A stretch of 43,635 nt of DNA from a virus. Positions 1-10,300 of the stretch are shown piece by piece. The position numbers were made by a program, and so were the translations under genes. The stretch lies in IMG/VR virus record IMGVR_UViG_3300032235_000348, positions 1 through 43,635 of that record; one strand, 5' to 3'. The notes beneath the pieces are model-generated. The model searched no databases. It saw only the letters and a program-made list of their open reading frames with translations, and was not told the DNA's origin. Each line of letters opens with the position of its first letter. Positions within the stretch are counted from its first letter, which is position 1.

Positions 1-1
1 A

Positions 2-1342
2 GCAATTGAAGTTCTCAGATGTCCTGGGCAAATTGCTAGTGGCGAAGTTGAAAATCCACAACCTATTACTACTAGTCCGTTAGCCGGTGCACAAGCAGTC
101 GACGATGCTAGACCATTAACTGTTTTAGCTGAAGGGATTCGTGAAAGCGGACTTAGTTTTGCAAATATTATAAACAGAGGATTACCAAATCCTGGTTTAC
201 CAGGAGTTCCTAGCAATTTCTCTAGAGCAATTTTAAGTGCTGAAGATGCGTTTAACGATGTTAATCAATATACCTCAGATGCTAATGCTCTGTTAAATCA
301 GGTTTCGGGAGTAGCTGGACAATTTGATCAAATAGCTTCTCAACTAGGAGCAAATCCATTAGGGGGATTAGATCCTCTAAAAGAAGGAATTAGCATGGCC
401 GCATCTGCATTCGGTACTATTTCTTCTCCTAACAATTTAGCGGCTGCTGCTGTAACCGCTGCTGGATCCTCGATTGGTAACATTGCAAATATTACTGAAG
501 CCGCAGTAGGACTTGCAACAAATGTTGCCGATGCTATTTCGTCTGTTCCCGGAGTAACTGCACTGCCTCAGCAAGTTGCAGCTTTAGCAAACTCTAATGT
601 TGCTGGATTAGTTAACGACATTGGAAGGACAGTATCTAAAATACAAAACGCAGTACCGAGCGATTTAACAGGAATCACCTCGAGATTAGGTATTGATCCA
701 TCATCGTTAGCAGGGCTAAGTTCGGAGCTGTCTAGTAAATTAACTAGTCAATTACAAAGAGTTGCTGATTTAGTTCCAGAAAATACAAATGTTACAGAAT
801 TAGATCAGTTAGGATTATTCTTTGATAACATAACTGGGTTCCAATTACCAAATCTTCCTCCAATTAATCCTCAAATTCCTGCACCAGAACCGTTAATTGA
901 TGCTGCGTTAAATTTTGCAGTTGACGCAAACGGAAAAATTACAGGAATTCTTAATGGAGAAACTGCATTAGCTGCATTAACAGAAATTAACGGAGTTTCG
1001 AATGCTATTGGAAACTTGTCTGCAGGATTAGACGCTGGATTAGGATCAGGATCTTTACTAGATCAATTATCAACAATTCAATCTCAAGTAAACACAGTAG
1101 TTGGTGATGCAGCAGGAGTAGTAAATCAAGTAGGATCTTTGGCTCAAAATGCAATCAATGCGGTTAATCCGGCTAGTATAGGACTAGGGTCAGTTGAGAG
1201 TTTTACTAACTCTGTTGATTCTATTGTGCAAACAGCAGATAGGTTAGCTTCTACCACACTCAATGTTCAATTTGGTAGTAGACAAACACAAAATCCGCTA
1301 ACTACGTTAATACAGAATTCTAACATTCGAGGAAGCATCTAA
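2..1342 (+). CDS. Ala/Asn/Gly/Ser-rich structural protein, 5' truncated by window edge
   Basis: The frame is open from base 2, so the gene starts upstream of the window. The first in-frame ATG inside the window (395) is internal, because the coding-like sequence before it is continuous with what follows. About 447 residues are visible. They are rich in Ala, Asn, Gly, Ser, Leu and Ile, with almost no Cys or Trp and long stretches resembling amphipathic helix. A proline-rich segment (PNLPPINPQIPAPEP) lies near nt 850-895. The stop is 2 bp before the ATG of the gp5-like hub gene, so the two are translationally linked. Position directly before gp5, gp25 and gp6 suggests a baseplate, tail-tube-cap or hub-associated protein, for example the slot of T4 gp48/gp53. 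I do not recognise the family from sequence, so the role is inferred from context only. Confidence 0.75.
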   Translation, partial: AIEVLRCPGQIASGEVENPQPITTSPLAGAQAVDDARPLTVLAEGIRESGLSFANIINRGLPNPGLPGVPSNFSRAILSAEDAFNDVNQYTSDANALLNQVSGVAGQFDQIASQLGANPLGGLDPLKEGISMAASAFGTISSPNNLAAAAVTAAGSSIGNIANITEAAVGLATNVADAISSVPGVTALPQQVAALANSNVAGLVNDIGRTVSKIQNAVPSDLTGITSRLGIDPSSLAGLSSELSSKLTSQLQRVADLVPENTNVTELDQLGLFFDNITGFQLPNLPPINPQIPAPEPLIDAALNFAVDANGKITGILNGETALAALTEINGVSNAIGNLSAGLDAGLGSGSLLDQLSTIQSQVNTVVGDAAGVVNQVGSLAQNAINAVNPASIGLGSVESFTNSVDSIVQTADRLASTTLNVQFGSRQTQNPLTTLIQNSNIRGSI

Positions 1343-1344
1343 GC

Positions 1345-3513
1345 ATGGCAGTTCAAACACGCAGACCAGTAGACGACGATTTTATTGGTCCAGGACCGTA
1401 TTTGGCAATGGTTACTAATCACTTGGATCCTACTTACATGGGGGGATTAGAAGTAACATTAATTAGAGCAATTCCTGGTCGTAGTACTACGCGAACCTCG
1501 AACGTGATTGTAAAATATTGCAGCCCTTTCTTTGGGGTAACTCCACAAAGTCACGAAGGAAACAATTCGTCAAACTTTAACGACGTTCAAAAATCTTACG
1601 GAATGTGGATGGTTCCTCCTGACATAGGGTGTACTGTTATGGTATTCTTTGTCGAAGGTGATATTAATCAGGGGTATTGGTTTGGTTGTGTGCCAGACAT
1701 GTATCAAAATCACATGGTTCCTGGTATTGCAGCTAGCCAATATTCAGCTATGACTGAAGAACAACTGCGGCAATACGGCACTAGGAATGTTCCTGTAGCA
1801 GAATTTAGTAAAAATACTAGAAACAGTAATGGAAATACTAGCTCGTCCAACCCGGATAGATATACCAAGCCAGTGCATCCGTTTGCTGATAGATTAGTTC
1901 AGCAAGGATTATTAATTGATAATATAAGAGGAATAACATCTAGCAGTGCTAGAAGAGAAGTTCCGAGTAGAGTATTTGGAATTAGTACTCCGGGACCAGT
2001 TGATACCAACGCTCCATTGAAGCCGGCAGGATTTAGTACAGGTGGCGGTCAGGGCGTTATGATGCCAACTAGTCGCTTAGGTGGACATCAGTTAGTAATG
2101 GATGACGGCGATGCTGAGGGTAAGAACGAATTATTTAGAATTCGTACAAGAACTGGCCATCAAATCTTACTTCACAATTCTTCAGATCTTGTTTATATTG
2201 CTAACAGTAAAGGAACTGCTTGGATCGAGTTAACTTCTGCAGGAAAAATAGATGTATACGCAGAAGATTCTGTTTCTATAAGAACAAAAGGTGATTTTAA
2301 TCTCCATGCAGATCGAGATTTTAATTTAGAAGCAGTGAGAAATTTCAACATTGCAACCACTGAAGGTGACTTAAATTTCAATATTCGAAAGAAAATTAAT
2401 GTAATCGGCGATGAATTTTTTGGATTTATCTCAGGAAACTTTAATCTCACTGTTGCTGAAGACGCAAATATTGGAGTAGGGTCGAATTTTAATTTAGGAG
2501 TGGCATCAAATGGTAGAATAACTGTCGGCGGAAACGCCGGTATTGCTGCTGGCGCCACGATGGCAATTTCCGGCGGCGACAACGTTTCTATATCATCGGC
2601 TGCAATTTTACAATCAGCTGGCAGGATTGATCTTAACGGAGCATTAGCTAATGCTCCAGAAATTGCAGATTCTGCAGAAGTTCCGGTTCCTTTGAATTTA
2701 TATAGTGTACCTCAAAGAGACGCTGGCGCGGGCTGGGCAGATAATAACTTCTATAAATCAACTAGTTTGGTTAGTATCATGCAACGAGTTCCGACCCATG
2801 AACCATGGGACCAACATGAAAATATTAATCCTGATCAATTTTCGTTAGCTAATACTGGGTCTGATTTAAGAGGAGCAAGTACTGGCGAAGATGGTCAGCC
2901 AATTGAAGGTGATGCTACTGCAAATACTCCTTACCCTGCAACTGCTGGACCAGCTTCGGATAGAGGAAGAGTGCAGGATAGACCGTTTGCATGGTCAACT
3001 GATAGGCCTTTTATAGATAAAGTCAAACAAGTATCTACAGCGTTGCGTTTTCCGCCCATTGATTTACTTGCTATGATGAGCTTAGAAAGTGCTAGAACGT
3101 TTGATCCTTGGATTAGAAACAATCTCGGATACACTGGATTAATTCAGTTTGGCACTCCAGCTGCAAGAGAACTTGGCACAACAACTGACACCCTAAGACG
3201 TATGAGTAGAGTTCAGCAAATGGAATATGTTGAAAGATATTTTAGACACTGGGGATGGCCTAACTCTAGATGTCCTAACCCTACGTTAGCTAATTTATAT
3301 CTAACAGTTCTTCTTCCGGCTTGTAGATTTGCAGGACCTAATGATAGAATTGCGGTTTCTGGAGATTCCAGAACTGGAGGATGGTATCGTAGCAACAGAG
3401 GATTCGATCCGCAGAGGAGAGGATACTTTACTCCTGCTATGGTCGAACAAGCTGTAATGGTTCATAAACGTGAAGTTCAGCAGATATTATCTCGCGCAGG
3501 CGTAACCCTATAA
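1345..3513 (+). CDS. 5: Baseplate hub/tail spike (gp5-like) with C-terminal transglycosylase-like domain
   Basis: A 722-residue protein with three parts. Residues about 15-125 resemble the OB-fold of gp5/VgrG hubs. Residues about 253-432 are a repetitive beta-rich stretch with gp5/VgrG-type short repeats (for example GKIDVYAEDSVSIRTKGDFN), expected to form the trimeric beta-helix spike. Residues about 553-722 form a lytic-transglycosylase-like domain: LESARTFDP, then GYTGLIQFGTPAARELGTT, with E581 the likely catalytic acid. T4 gp5 instead carries its lysozyme between the OB-fold and the spike, so the domain order and enzyme class differ here. The product should pierce the outer membrane and cut peptidoglycan during injection. 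The gene sits between the unknown upstream protein and gp25, the normal hub position. The start ATG follows an upstream GAGGAAG. The hub call is firm; the enzymatic call rests on motif resemblance. Confidence 0.88.
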   Translation: MAVQTRRPVDDDFIGPGPYLAMVTNHLDPTYMGGLEVTLIRAIPGRSTTRTSNVIVKYCSPFFGVTPQSHEGNNSSNFNDVQKSYGMWMVPPDIGCTVMVFFVEGDINQGYWFGCVPDMYQNHMVPGIAASQYSAMTEEQLRQYGTRNVPVAEFSKNTRNSNGNTSSSNPDRYTKPVHPFADRLVQQGLLIDNIRGITSSSARREVPSRVFGISTPGPVDTNAPLKPAGFSTGGGQGVMMPTSRLGGHQLVMDDGDAEGKNELFRIRTRTGHQILLHNSSDLVYIANSKGTAWIELTSAGKIDVYAEDSVSIRTKGDFNLHADRDFNLEAVRNFNIATTEGDLNFNIRKKINVIGDEFFGFISGNFNLTVAEDANIGVGSNFNLGVASNGRITVGGNAGIAAGATMAISGGDNVSISSAAILQSAGRIDLNGALANAPEIADSAEVPVPLNLYSVPQRDAGAGWADNNFYKSTSLVSIMQRVPTHEPWDQHENINPDQFSLANTGSDLRGASTGEDGQPIEGDATANTPYPATAGPASDRGRVQDRPFAWSTDRPFIDKVKQVSTALRFPPIDLLAMMSLESARTFDPWIRNNLGYTGLIQFGTPAARELGTTTDTLRRMSRVQQMEYVERYFRHWGWPNSRCPNPTLANLYLTVLLPACRFAGPNDRIAVSGDSRTGGWYRSNRGFDPQRRGYFTPAMVEQAVMVHKREVQQILSRAGVTL

Positions 3514-3525
3514 GGAATTAATAAA

Positions 3526-3963
3526 ATGGCTTACAAAAATACAGTAATTACTCCTCCTAATATTAGTAATCAAGCTAGTGCAAAGAAGAGCCAATTTTAT
3601 AAAGGATTTTCTACAGTAAATTCTGCATCGCTGACTACAAAGTTATTTGATTTTGATCTTATCAAGCAAGATATCCTAAACATCTTTCAGACTAAAAAAG
3701 GCGAAAGGGTAATGAATCCAGAGTTTGGAACAATTATTTGGAGTTTGATCTACGAACCCTTTACGAATGATATTAAACAATCAATTAGTGAAGATGTTAC
3801 TAGGATCTTAAATTACGATCCTAGAGTAACTCCTACGGTAATCAATATTACTGAAGCTGAATATGGAATGATAATTGAAGCAACTTTATATTATAAACAG
3901 CAAGATCTTAGTTCGCAAATGATTTTTCAATTTGATAGACAATTAGGGCTAGTCACTGCTTAA
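3526..3963 (+). CDS. 25: Baseplate wedge subunit gp25-like
   Basis: A 145-residue protein of the usual gp25/GpW-gp25 size. The family signature is at residues 57-79: a KKGER turn, then MNPEFGTIIWSLIYEPF. This is the hallmark of the wedge protein that seeds sheath attachment at the baseplate; T6SS TssE is the bacterial homologue. The remaining sequence predicts the alpha/beta fold of the family, with NYDPRV near residue 96-101 corresponding to the conserved D-x-R region. TAAGGA precedes the ATG by 10 nt and gives a good ribosome-binding site. It follows the hub gene by 12 bp and precedes gp6, the order seen in T4-like marine phages. Some databases call this family a lysozyme, but that activity is not supported by the sequence. 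Confidence 0.93.
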   Translation: MAYKNTVITPPNISNQASAKKSQFYKGFSTVNSASLTTKLFDFDLIKQDILNIFQTKKGERVMNPEFGTIIWSLIYEPFTNDIKQSISEDVTRILNYDPRVTPTVINITEAEYGMIIEATLYYKQQDLSSQMIFQFDRQLGLVTA

Positions 3964-3990
3964 ATTATAATATACCTACATAATAATATC

Positions 3991-3998
3991 AATAAATA
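3991..3998 (+). promoter_or_regulatory. Candidate T4-type late promoter -10 box before gp6-like gene
   Basis: AATAAATA matches the T4 late consensus TATAAATA at 7 of 8 positions. It lies in the 63-bp gap between gp25 and gp6, one of the few non-coding gaps in the structural block. A start about 6 nt downstream would give a leader of roughly 22 nt before the ATG at 4027. The local sequence is very AT-rich, so a chance match is possible. Confidence 0.4.
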
Positions 3999-4026
3999 TG
4001 TTATCCAAGGAATGGCGTAACATATT
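3999..4026 (+). promoter_or_regulatory. Leader element with AAGGA and a two-codon mini-ORF (copy 1)
   Basis: TGTTATCCAAGGA (3999-4011) is followed directly by ATG GCG TAA (4012-4020), then six bases, then the gp6 ATG at 4027. The same arrangement recurs before the fourth fibre gene at 27532-27564 with only C/T variation in the 13-mer. AAGGA lies 15 nt from the real start, which is further than normal for a Shine-Dalgarno sequence. The element may be a translational control site, but function is inference. Confidence 0.4.
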
Positions 4027-7000
4027 ATGATACCATCTACAAAAAACCAGTTATTAGTCGCAGAAGATTGGACTAAAATATATCAAAGTTTCCGCAATGC
4101 GGACTTTCAGAGTTATGATTTTGATACGCTTCGTCGTACAATGATCAATTATCTCCGTGAAACTTATCCGGAGGAATTCAACGATTATATCGACTCAAGT
4201 GAATATATTGCTCTAATCGATCTTATTGCATATCTTGGGCAAAACTTAAGTTTTAGAATAGACTTAAATGCCCGAGAAAACTTCTTAGAAACTGCACAGC
4301 GTCGTGACAGCGTATTAAGACTTGCACAGCTTATTAGCTATAATCCTAAGCGTAATGTTCCAGCTAACGGTCTTTTAAAAATTGCAGCTATTCGTACAAC
4401 TGAAAATGTAATAGACGCAAACGGAGTTAACCTTGCTAATCAAGTAATTGGGTGGAATGATAACACTAACGTTAACTGGTATCAGCAATTTGTTAGCATT
4501 TTAAACTCTGCAATGCCTGGAGCATCTGTATTTGGTCGTCCTTATGATAAGAAAGTAATCAACGGAATCAATTCGGAACAATACAGAATTAATAATCAGG
4601 GCAATGACTTGCCAATCTTTACTCTATCTAAGCCAGTTAACGGTGTTCCGATGTCATTTGAGATTACTGGAGCAACATTTAGCGAGAAAGACTATATCTA
4701 TGAGCAGCCACCTTTACCTGGCGGCGCTCTTTCTTATATTTTTCAAAATGATAATCAAGGGTCTGGTTCACCTAACACTGGATTTTTTGTACATTTTAGG
4801 CAAGGATCTATTGCATCGTCACCGTTTTCAATTCCTGCACCGGTTGCAAATGAAATTGTAGCTATCAATGCAAACGGTATCAACAACGACGATGTATGGT
4901 TGTGGCAACTAGGGCCTAACGGCACTTACGATACGTTGTGGACTCGCATTGATTCTTTAGTTGGAAACAATGTTATCTATAATAATATAGCAAATGATGT
5001 TCGAACAGTATACACGGTATCGTCGAGAGCAAACGACCAGATTGATTTAAACTTTGCTGACGGCAGCTTTGGAGACTTACCTAAAGGTAATTTCCGTTTA
5101 TTTTATCGACAAAGCAACGGACAGACGTATTCTATTACACCTGATCAAATGTCCGGCGTAAATGTTACAATGAAATATGCTAACAAGTCTGGTGTAATTC
5201 ATCAATTATCGTTAACTCTTAGTTTGCAATACACTGTAACAAATAGCAGTGGTCCAGAATCAATTGGAAATATTAAAAATAAAGCACCTCAAACATACTA
5301 TCTACAGAATAGAATGATTACTGCTGAAGATTACAATATTGCTCCGCTTACTGCTGGAAATAATGTATTAAAAGTTAAGAGCATTAATCGAGTTTCAAGC
5401 GGAATTTCAAAATATTTTGAATTATCAGATGTTAGTGGAAAGTATTCGAGCATTGATATTTTTGCACACGATGGAATTTTGTACAAGGAAGAGAAGTTAC
5501 CTTCTTTTGAATTTAAATTCCAGTCAAGAAACCAAGTGTTTGCTGCACTTAAGAATCAACTTGCTCCGATTGTAAGTTCAAATAGTTTTAAAAACTTCTA
5601 TTTTGAAAAATATCCTAGACCTTCGTTCTCTACGTTAAACTATGATTGGGTAACGGTTACTAAAAAGTCAAATCAGACAACTGGTTATTTCCAAGATCAG
5701 TTTTCAGTTCCAGTACAGGTAGGATATTTTAGCAATAATAATGCTGCATATATTACTGCAGGAGCATTGGTAAAGTTTAACACTACTCCGAATGCTACAC
5801 CGACTTACGTTTGGTCAAAAGTAATTCAAGTAGTAGGCGACGGAGCAAACTCAGGAAAAGGCGCACTCAACGACGGCACCGGACCTGTAATTTTATCAGG
5901 AAAAATTCCAGCAGGCTCAGTAATTATTGAAGTGATTCCTACTTTTGTAACATCATTTAGCTATGCATTTGAAACACAGATGGTGAACCTATGCATGGCT
6001 CAAAGAAATTTTGGATTAAGTTTTGATAGACTTACTAGACAGTGGTTTATTATTGTTGATAGCAACTTAGATTCTAAGTCAGACTTTAGTTTAACTTACC
6101 AAGGCGATTCATCTAATGTGCAAAAGGACTCAAGTTGGATTATTAGATTTGAGTGGACTGGATCTTCTTATGCTGTAATATACAGATTATTAGAGTATAT
6201 TTTTGAAAGCGATAAGCAAACAGCATTTACTGTAAGCTCGTCAAAAACAAATTATGACTTTACAACTGACACAGTAATTAAAGATCGCATTGATGTATTA
6301 TCGATTAATACTCAACCAGCATCCTCTAACGCATTAGGTACAGACTATAGATGGCAAATTGATAGTTCTATAGTTGAGACAGACGGATATGTAGAACCTA
6401 AGAAAGTTGTTATTAGCTTTTATGATGCAAACAATGACGGCCAAATTGATACACCTGATGCTTTTGAAGAAATTGTTCCTCAAGAAGGAACTAACACTGG
6501 GTTTGTTTATTTTCAAATAACATCGAGCGGTAATCGATACACTCTAATGAGCGATCAAACTTTAATTTCTGCGTATGCATCTGAAGATTTAGTAGACTTA
6601 AATAGTATTGAAGACGGGGATTTGTTTTATTTTTATGAAACAAACACTGTTAAGCAGTGGAGCGCGACTTCGGCAACGTTTAATTTGAACACAAACTATT
6701 TTGCTAAACCAGGTAGAAGTAACATTAAGTTCCATTACATGCATAACACTTCAGAAGATAATAGAATAGACCCTAGTAAGTCAAACATTATTGATATCTA
6801 TGTATTAACATCAGATTACGATACTTCATACCGACGATATCTAACCAATGGTGGTACAGAACCATTAGCACCTACTAGCCAAAGTTTAGAAAATAATTTC
6901 TTAGAAACGTTAGAACCAATTAAGTCAATCTCGGATACTTTAATTTTCCATCCGGCAAACTATAAAGTATTGTTTGGCACTAAGGCAACTTCAAATCTGC

Positions 7001-7365
7001 AAGGAACTTTTAAAGCAGTTCGTAATCCTTCGAGAATTACCAGCGATAATGATTTAAAAACTAGAATCTTGTCAGCAATTAACGAATTCTTTAGCCTTGA
7101 TAATTGGGATTTTGGACAATCGTTTAATTTTACTGAGTTATCAACTTACGTATTGAACCAATTAACACCGGATATCTTGAATTTTATTATTGTGCCAAAA
7201 AATTCTAGTCTTCCATTCGGCAGCTTATTTGAAATATCATGCCAATCAAATGAAATACTAGTAAACGGTGCAACAGCAGACGATATTGAAATTATTGATG
7301 CAGTCACTGCATCGGAAATTAATGCAGTATCTCCTGTAATTACTAACACAAATGCGAGCTCATAA
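4027..7365 (+). CDS. 6: Baseplate wedge protein gp6-like, enlarged
   Basis: An 1112-residue protein, considerably longer than T4 gp6 (about 660). The N-terminal 120 residues carry the conserved wedge core with TYPEEFNDYIDSSEYIALID and RIDLNARENFLETAQRRDSV, typical of gp6 of marine T4-like phages. The C-terminal 100 residues contain the LKTRILSAINEFFSLDNWDFG motif shared with gp6/J-type baseplate proteins. The middle 700 residues are beta-rich and look like inserted domains. Residues 800-811 (DANNDGQIDTPD) match an EF-hand calcium loop. gp6 dimers form the inner ring of wedges that triggers sheath contraction. The gene follows gp25 after a 63-bp gap with a possible late promoter, and its stop is 2 bp before the next ATG. 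Confidence 0.87.
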   Translation: MIPSTKNQLLVAEDWTKIYQSFRNADFQSYDFDTLRRTMINYLRETYPEEFNDYIDSSEYIALIDLIAYLGQNLSFRIDLNARENFLETAQRRDSVLRLAQLISYNPKRNVPANGLLKIAAIRTTENVIDANGVNLANQVIGWNDNTNVNWYQQFVSILNSAMPGASVFGRPYDKKVINGINSEQYRINNQGNDLPIFTLSKPVNGVPMSFEITGATFSEKDYIYEQPPLPGGALSYIFQNDNQGSGSPNTGFFVHFRQGSIASSPFSIPAPVANEIVAINANGINNDDVWLWQLGPNGTYDTLWTRIDSLVGNNVIYNNIANDVRTVYTVSSRANDQIDLNFADGSFGDLPKGNFRLFYRQSNGQTYSITPDQMSGVNVTMKYANKSGVIHQLSLTLSLQYTVTNSSGPESIGNIKNKAPQTYYLQNRMITAEDYNIAPLTAGNNVLKVKSINRVSSGISKYFELSDVSGKYSSIDIFAHDGILYKEEKLPSFEFKFQSRNQVFAALKNQLAPIVSSNSFKNFYFEKYPRPSFSTLNYDWVTVTKKSNQTTGYFQDQFSVPVQVGYFSNNNAAYITAGALVKFNTTPNATPTYVWSKVIQVVGDGANSGKGALNDGTGPVILSGKIPAGSVIIEVIPTFVTSFSYAFETQMVNLCMAQRNFGLSFDRLTRQWFIIVDSNLDSKSDFSLTYQGDSSNVQKDSSWIIRFEWTGSSYAVIYRLLEYIFESDKQTAFTVSSSKTNYDFTTDTVIKDRIDVLSINTQPASSNALGTDYRWQIDSSIVETDGYVEPKKVVISFYDANNDGQIDTPDAFEEIVPQEGTNTGFVYFQITSSGNRYTLMSDQTLISAYASEDLVDLNSIEDGDLFYFYETNTVKQWSATSATFNLNTNYFAKPGRSNIKFHYMHNTSEDNRIDPSKSNIIDIYVLTSDYDTSYRRYLTNGGTEPLAPTSQSLENNFLETLEPIKSISDTLIFHPANYKVLFGTKATSNLQGTFKAVRNPSRITSDNDLKTRILSAINEFFSLDNWDFGQSFNFTELSTYVLNQLTPDILNFIIVPKNSSLPFGSLFEISCQSNEILVNGATADDIEIIDAVTASEINAVSPVITNTNASS

Positions 7366-7367
7366 TA

Positions 7368-10300
7368 ATGGCAAATAAAAGTATCAAACCAGTTGATGTT
7401 AACAACAGATCAAATACACGTCGTACTGCTGATCTGCTACCTGGATATTTAAGAACTGATAAAAATGAGAAATTTTTAGCAAACACTCTTGATCAATATA
7501 TTCAGCAGCCTCAGTTAGAAAGACTCAACGGGTTTGTTGGTAGTAAATTAAGTTTGAATTACGATCCAGAATCTGATACATATGTTAACACTGGCGGAAA
7601 ACTAAGAACTGATTATCAGTTAGAACCTTCGATGGTTATTCGCGACAACAATGCCGATATTAAAAAAGTTTCTGGATATGATGATTTAATCAACCAGCTA
7701 AGTTTTTACGGTGCAAATGTAAGTAATCTTGACAGACTATTTAGACCAGAATCATACTCGTATGATCCATGCATCGATTGGGACAAGTTTATTAACTATC
7801 GTCAATACTATTGGATGCCAAACGGTCCGGACTCTATTGAGATTACTGGACAACAAAAGAATACAGTTAGTACCTACACAGTAACTGACTCAGCAGACAA
7901 GCTGCATTTAATTTTTAATCCAGATGGGTTAACTCCTACTCCTTTGTTGACATTATACAGAGGTATGACTTATGTATTCAATATCAACAGTGAATATCCT
8001 TTTTACATTAAAACTGCATACGTAAAAGGTGTGCAGAATTTATATCCAGCTGCATCAAATCAAGGAACTAAGTCCGGTCAAATAATTCTTACCGTAGACG
8101 ATACAACTCCAAATGTTTTGTTCTATTTTGCAGAAGGTAATGACACTGCAATTGGTCAGTTTGCTGTTAAGCAACTATCAGAAAATACTGTACTTGATTT
8201 AGAACAAGAAGTTATTGGAAAACAAACGTATCAATCAGGTAACGGAGTAACTTTCTCTAACGGAATGAAAGTTCGATTTGTTGGGAATGTAACTCCTGAC
8301 AGTTATCTTGATAAAGATTTTATCATTGAAGGAGTTGGTAGTTCTATTAAATTAATAGAATTTGACACCCTTAAAACAGTTGGACTATCAACAACTAATA
8401 TCGACGTTGATTTTGATGCTACTCCTTTTGATGAATACCCGTTCGATGATTTCTCTTTCGTTCCATTAACGCCTGAGTACATCACTATTAACCGTGCAGC
8501 TCCTGATTTAAATTCTTGGAGTAGATATAATCGCTGGGTACATGAAGATGTTATTTCATCGTCTGCAAGCGCAAATAATGTTCCAGCAGTATTTGATGCT
8601 AGTATGCGAGCGCAGCGCCCGATTATTGAATTCATTGCAGGCATGCAACTTTTTAACTTTGGATCTAAAGCTAAACAAAATGTAGATCTTATTGATACAG
8701 TTACTAAGAGTGCATTTTCTACGTTTGAAGGAAGCGCAGGATTTTACATCGACGGAGTTCAAGTCGAAGAGGGATTCCGTGTTATTTTTAATGCAGATAC
8801 TGATCCGTTAGTTCGAGGAAGAATTTACAGAGTAACATTTTCCACGGTTAACAACCGACTAGTAGTTAATTTAGAAGAAGCCATTGACAGTGAACCTGTA
8901 CTAAACAATTCAGTAGTTGCAATTCGTGGAACTTCGAGTGCTGGAACTAACTGGTGGTATAACGGATCCGAATGGATATTTGGTCAGCAAAAAACTGAAT
9001 TAAATCAAGCTCCACTATTCGAGCTGTATGATAAAGACGGAAATCGTTTTGCTGATCAAAACTTTTATAATAGTTCGTTTAACGGAACTAAAATCTTTGG
9101 CTATTCTGTAGGAACAGGCACTCCTGACCCTGTACTAGGATTTCCGTTAAACTATCGAAATGTTGTAAATGTTGGCGACTATTTGTTTGAAAACTTCTTT
9201 ATGACAGATGAGTTTACAGACTTCACTAATGGCAATTTGTCCGTCCTTACAGTATCGGGAAATTATTTAAAATTTAATTCTGATGATAATGAAACATTTA
9301 GAGATGTTTGGACTCCGCAAAAAGAACAGAAAATTCCAATCATTCAATTTCAAGTAATTGAAAGTGCAACACCGTCTATTCAGATTACTTCTATAGAAAA
9401 TCCAGGATACGACCAAAGCATGACATTGGGAGTGTTTGTCAATGATGTTGAACAACTGCTCAATATTGATTATGTAATTGCTCGAACAGGATCCCAAGCA
9501 TATGTAGTATCAACTACTAGTTTTAGTAAAGATGATCGAGTATTAATTAAAGTATATTCTGTTAAAACGCCAATCAATGACGGGTATTATGAAGTTCCGA
9601 CAAATTTGTCAAACAACCCGCTTAACGGTCCAATCGGAGAATTTACATTTGCTGAATTAAGCGATCATGTAAAAACTATCACAGAAAATCATCCAACTTT
9701 TAACGGAGTTTTTCCAGGTACTGGTAATTTAAGAGATCTTGGCGATATAAATTCTTACGGTACTAGATTAGTAAGCCATAGTAACCCTGTAGGTTTTGCT
9801 CATTATTTTATCGGCACTGATGAAAATAATTTGATCTCTGCAATTCGTAGAGTATCGGACGATTATAACCAATTTAAAGCAAGTTTAATTAGACAGGTTG
9901 CAGACCTTAAAGCATTCCAAGATCCTATCATTATGCTAGACAAAGCATTGATGTTATTGTCAGCTAACAAGGATAAAACTTTTCCGTATCACTATTCCGA
10001 TATGGTTCCTTACGGAGAAAATTATACTGGTCGTAACTATACTGTTACTGATTCTAGAAACAAGCGTTACAGTTTATTATCAGTATTTGACAGCGAAGTA
10101 TTAAGTGAAAGAGCTGTTTTAGTTTATCTAAATGATACTTTGCTAGTAAAAGACACTGACTATGTAATTGAAAAATTTAGTCCTTCTATTCTAATTAATG
10201 CGCCTTTGGTTAAAGGAGACATAATCACAGTCAAGGATTATCAAAGCACAGTTGGAAACTATGTGCCACCTACTCCTACTAAACTCGGTTTATATCCTAA

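Noticed and set aside
395-397. ATG 395 as start of the first gene
   Set aside because: The frame is open and codes for similar sequence back to base 2, so the gene is truncated by the window edge.
4012-4020. Mini-ORF as a gene
   Set aside because: Two codons cannot be a protein gene; it is reported only as part of the leader element.
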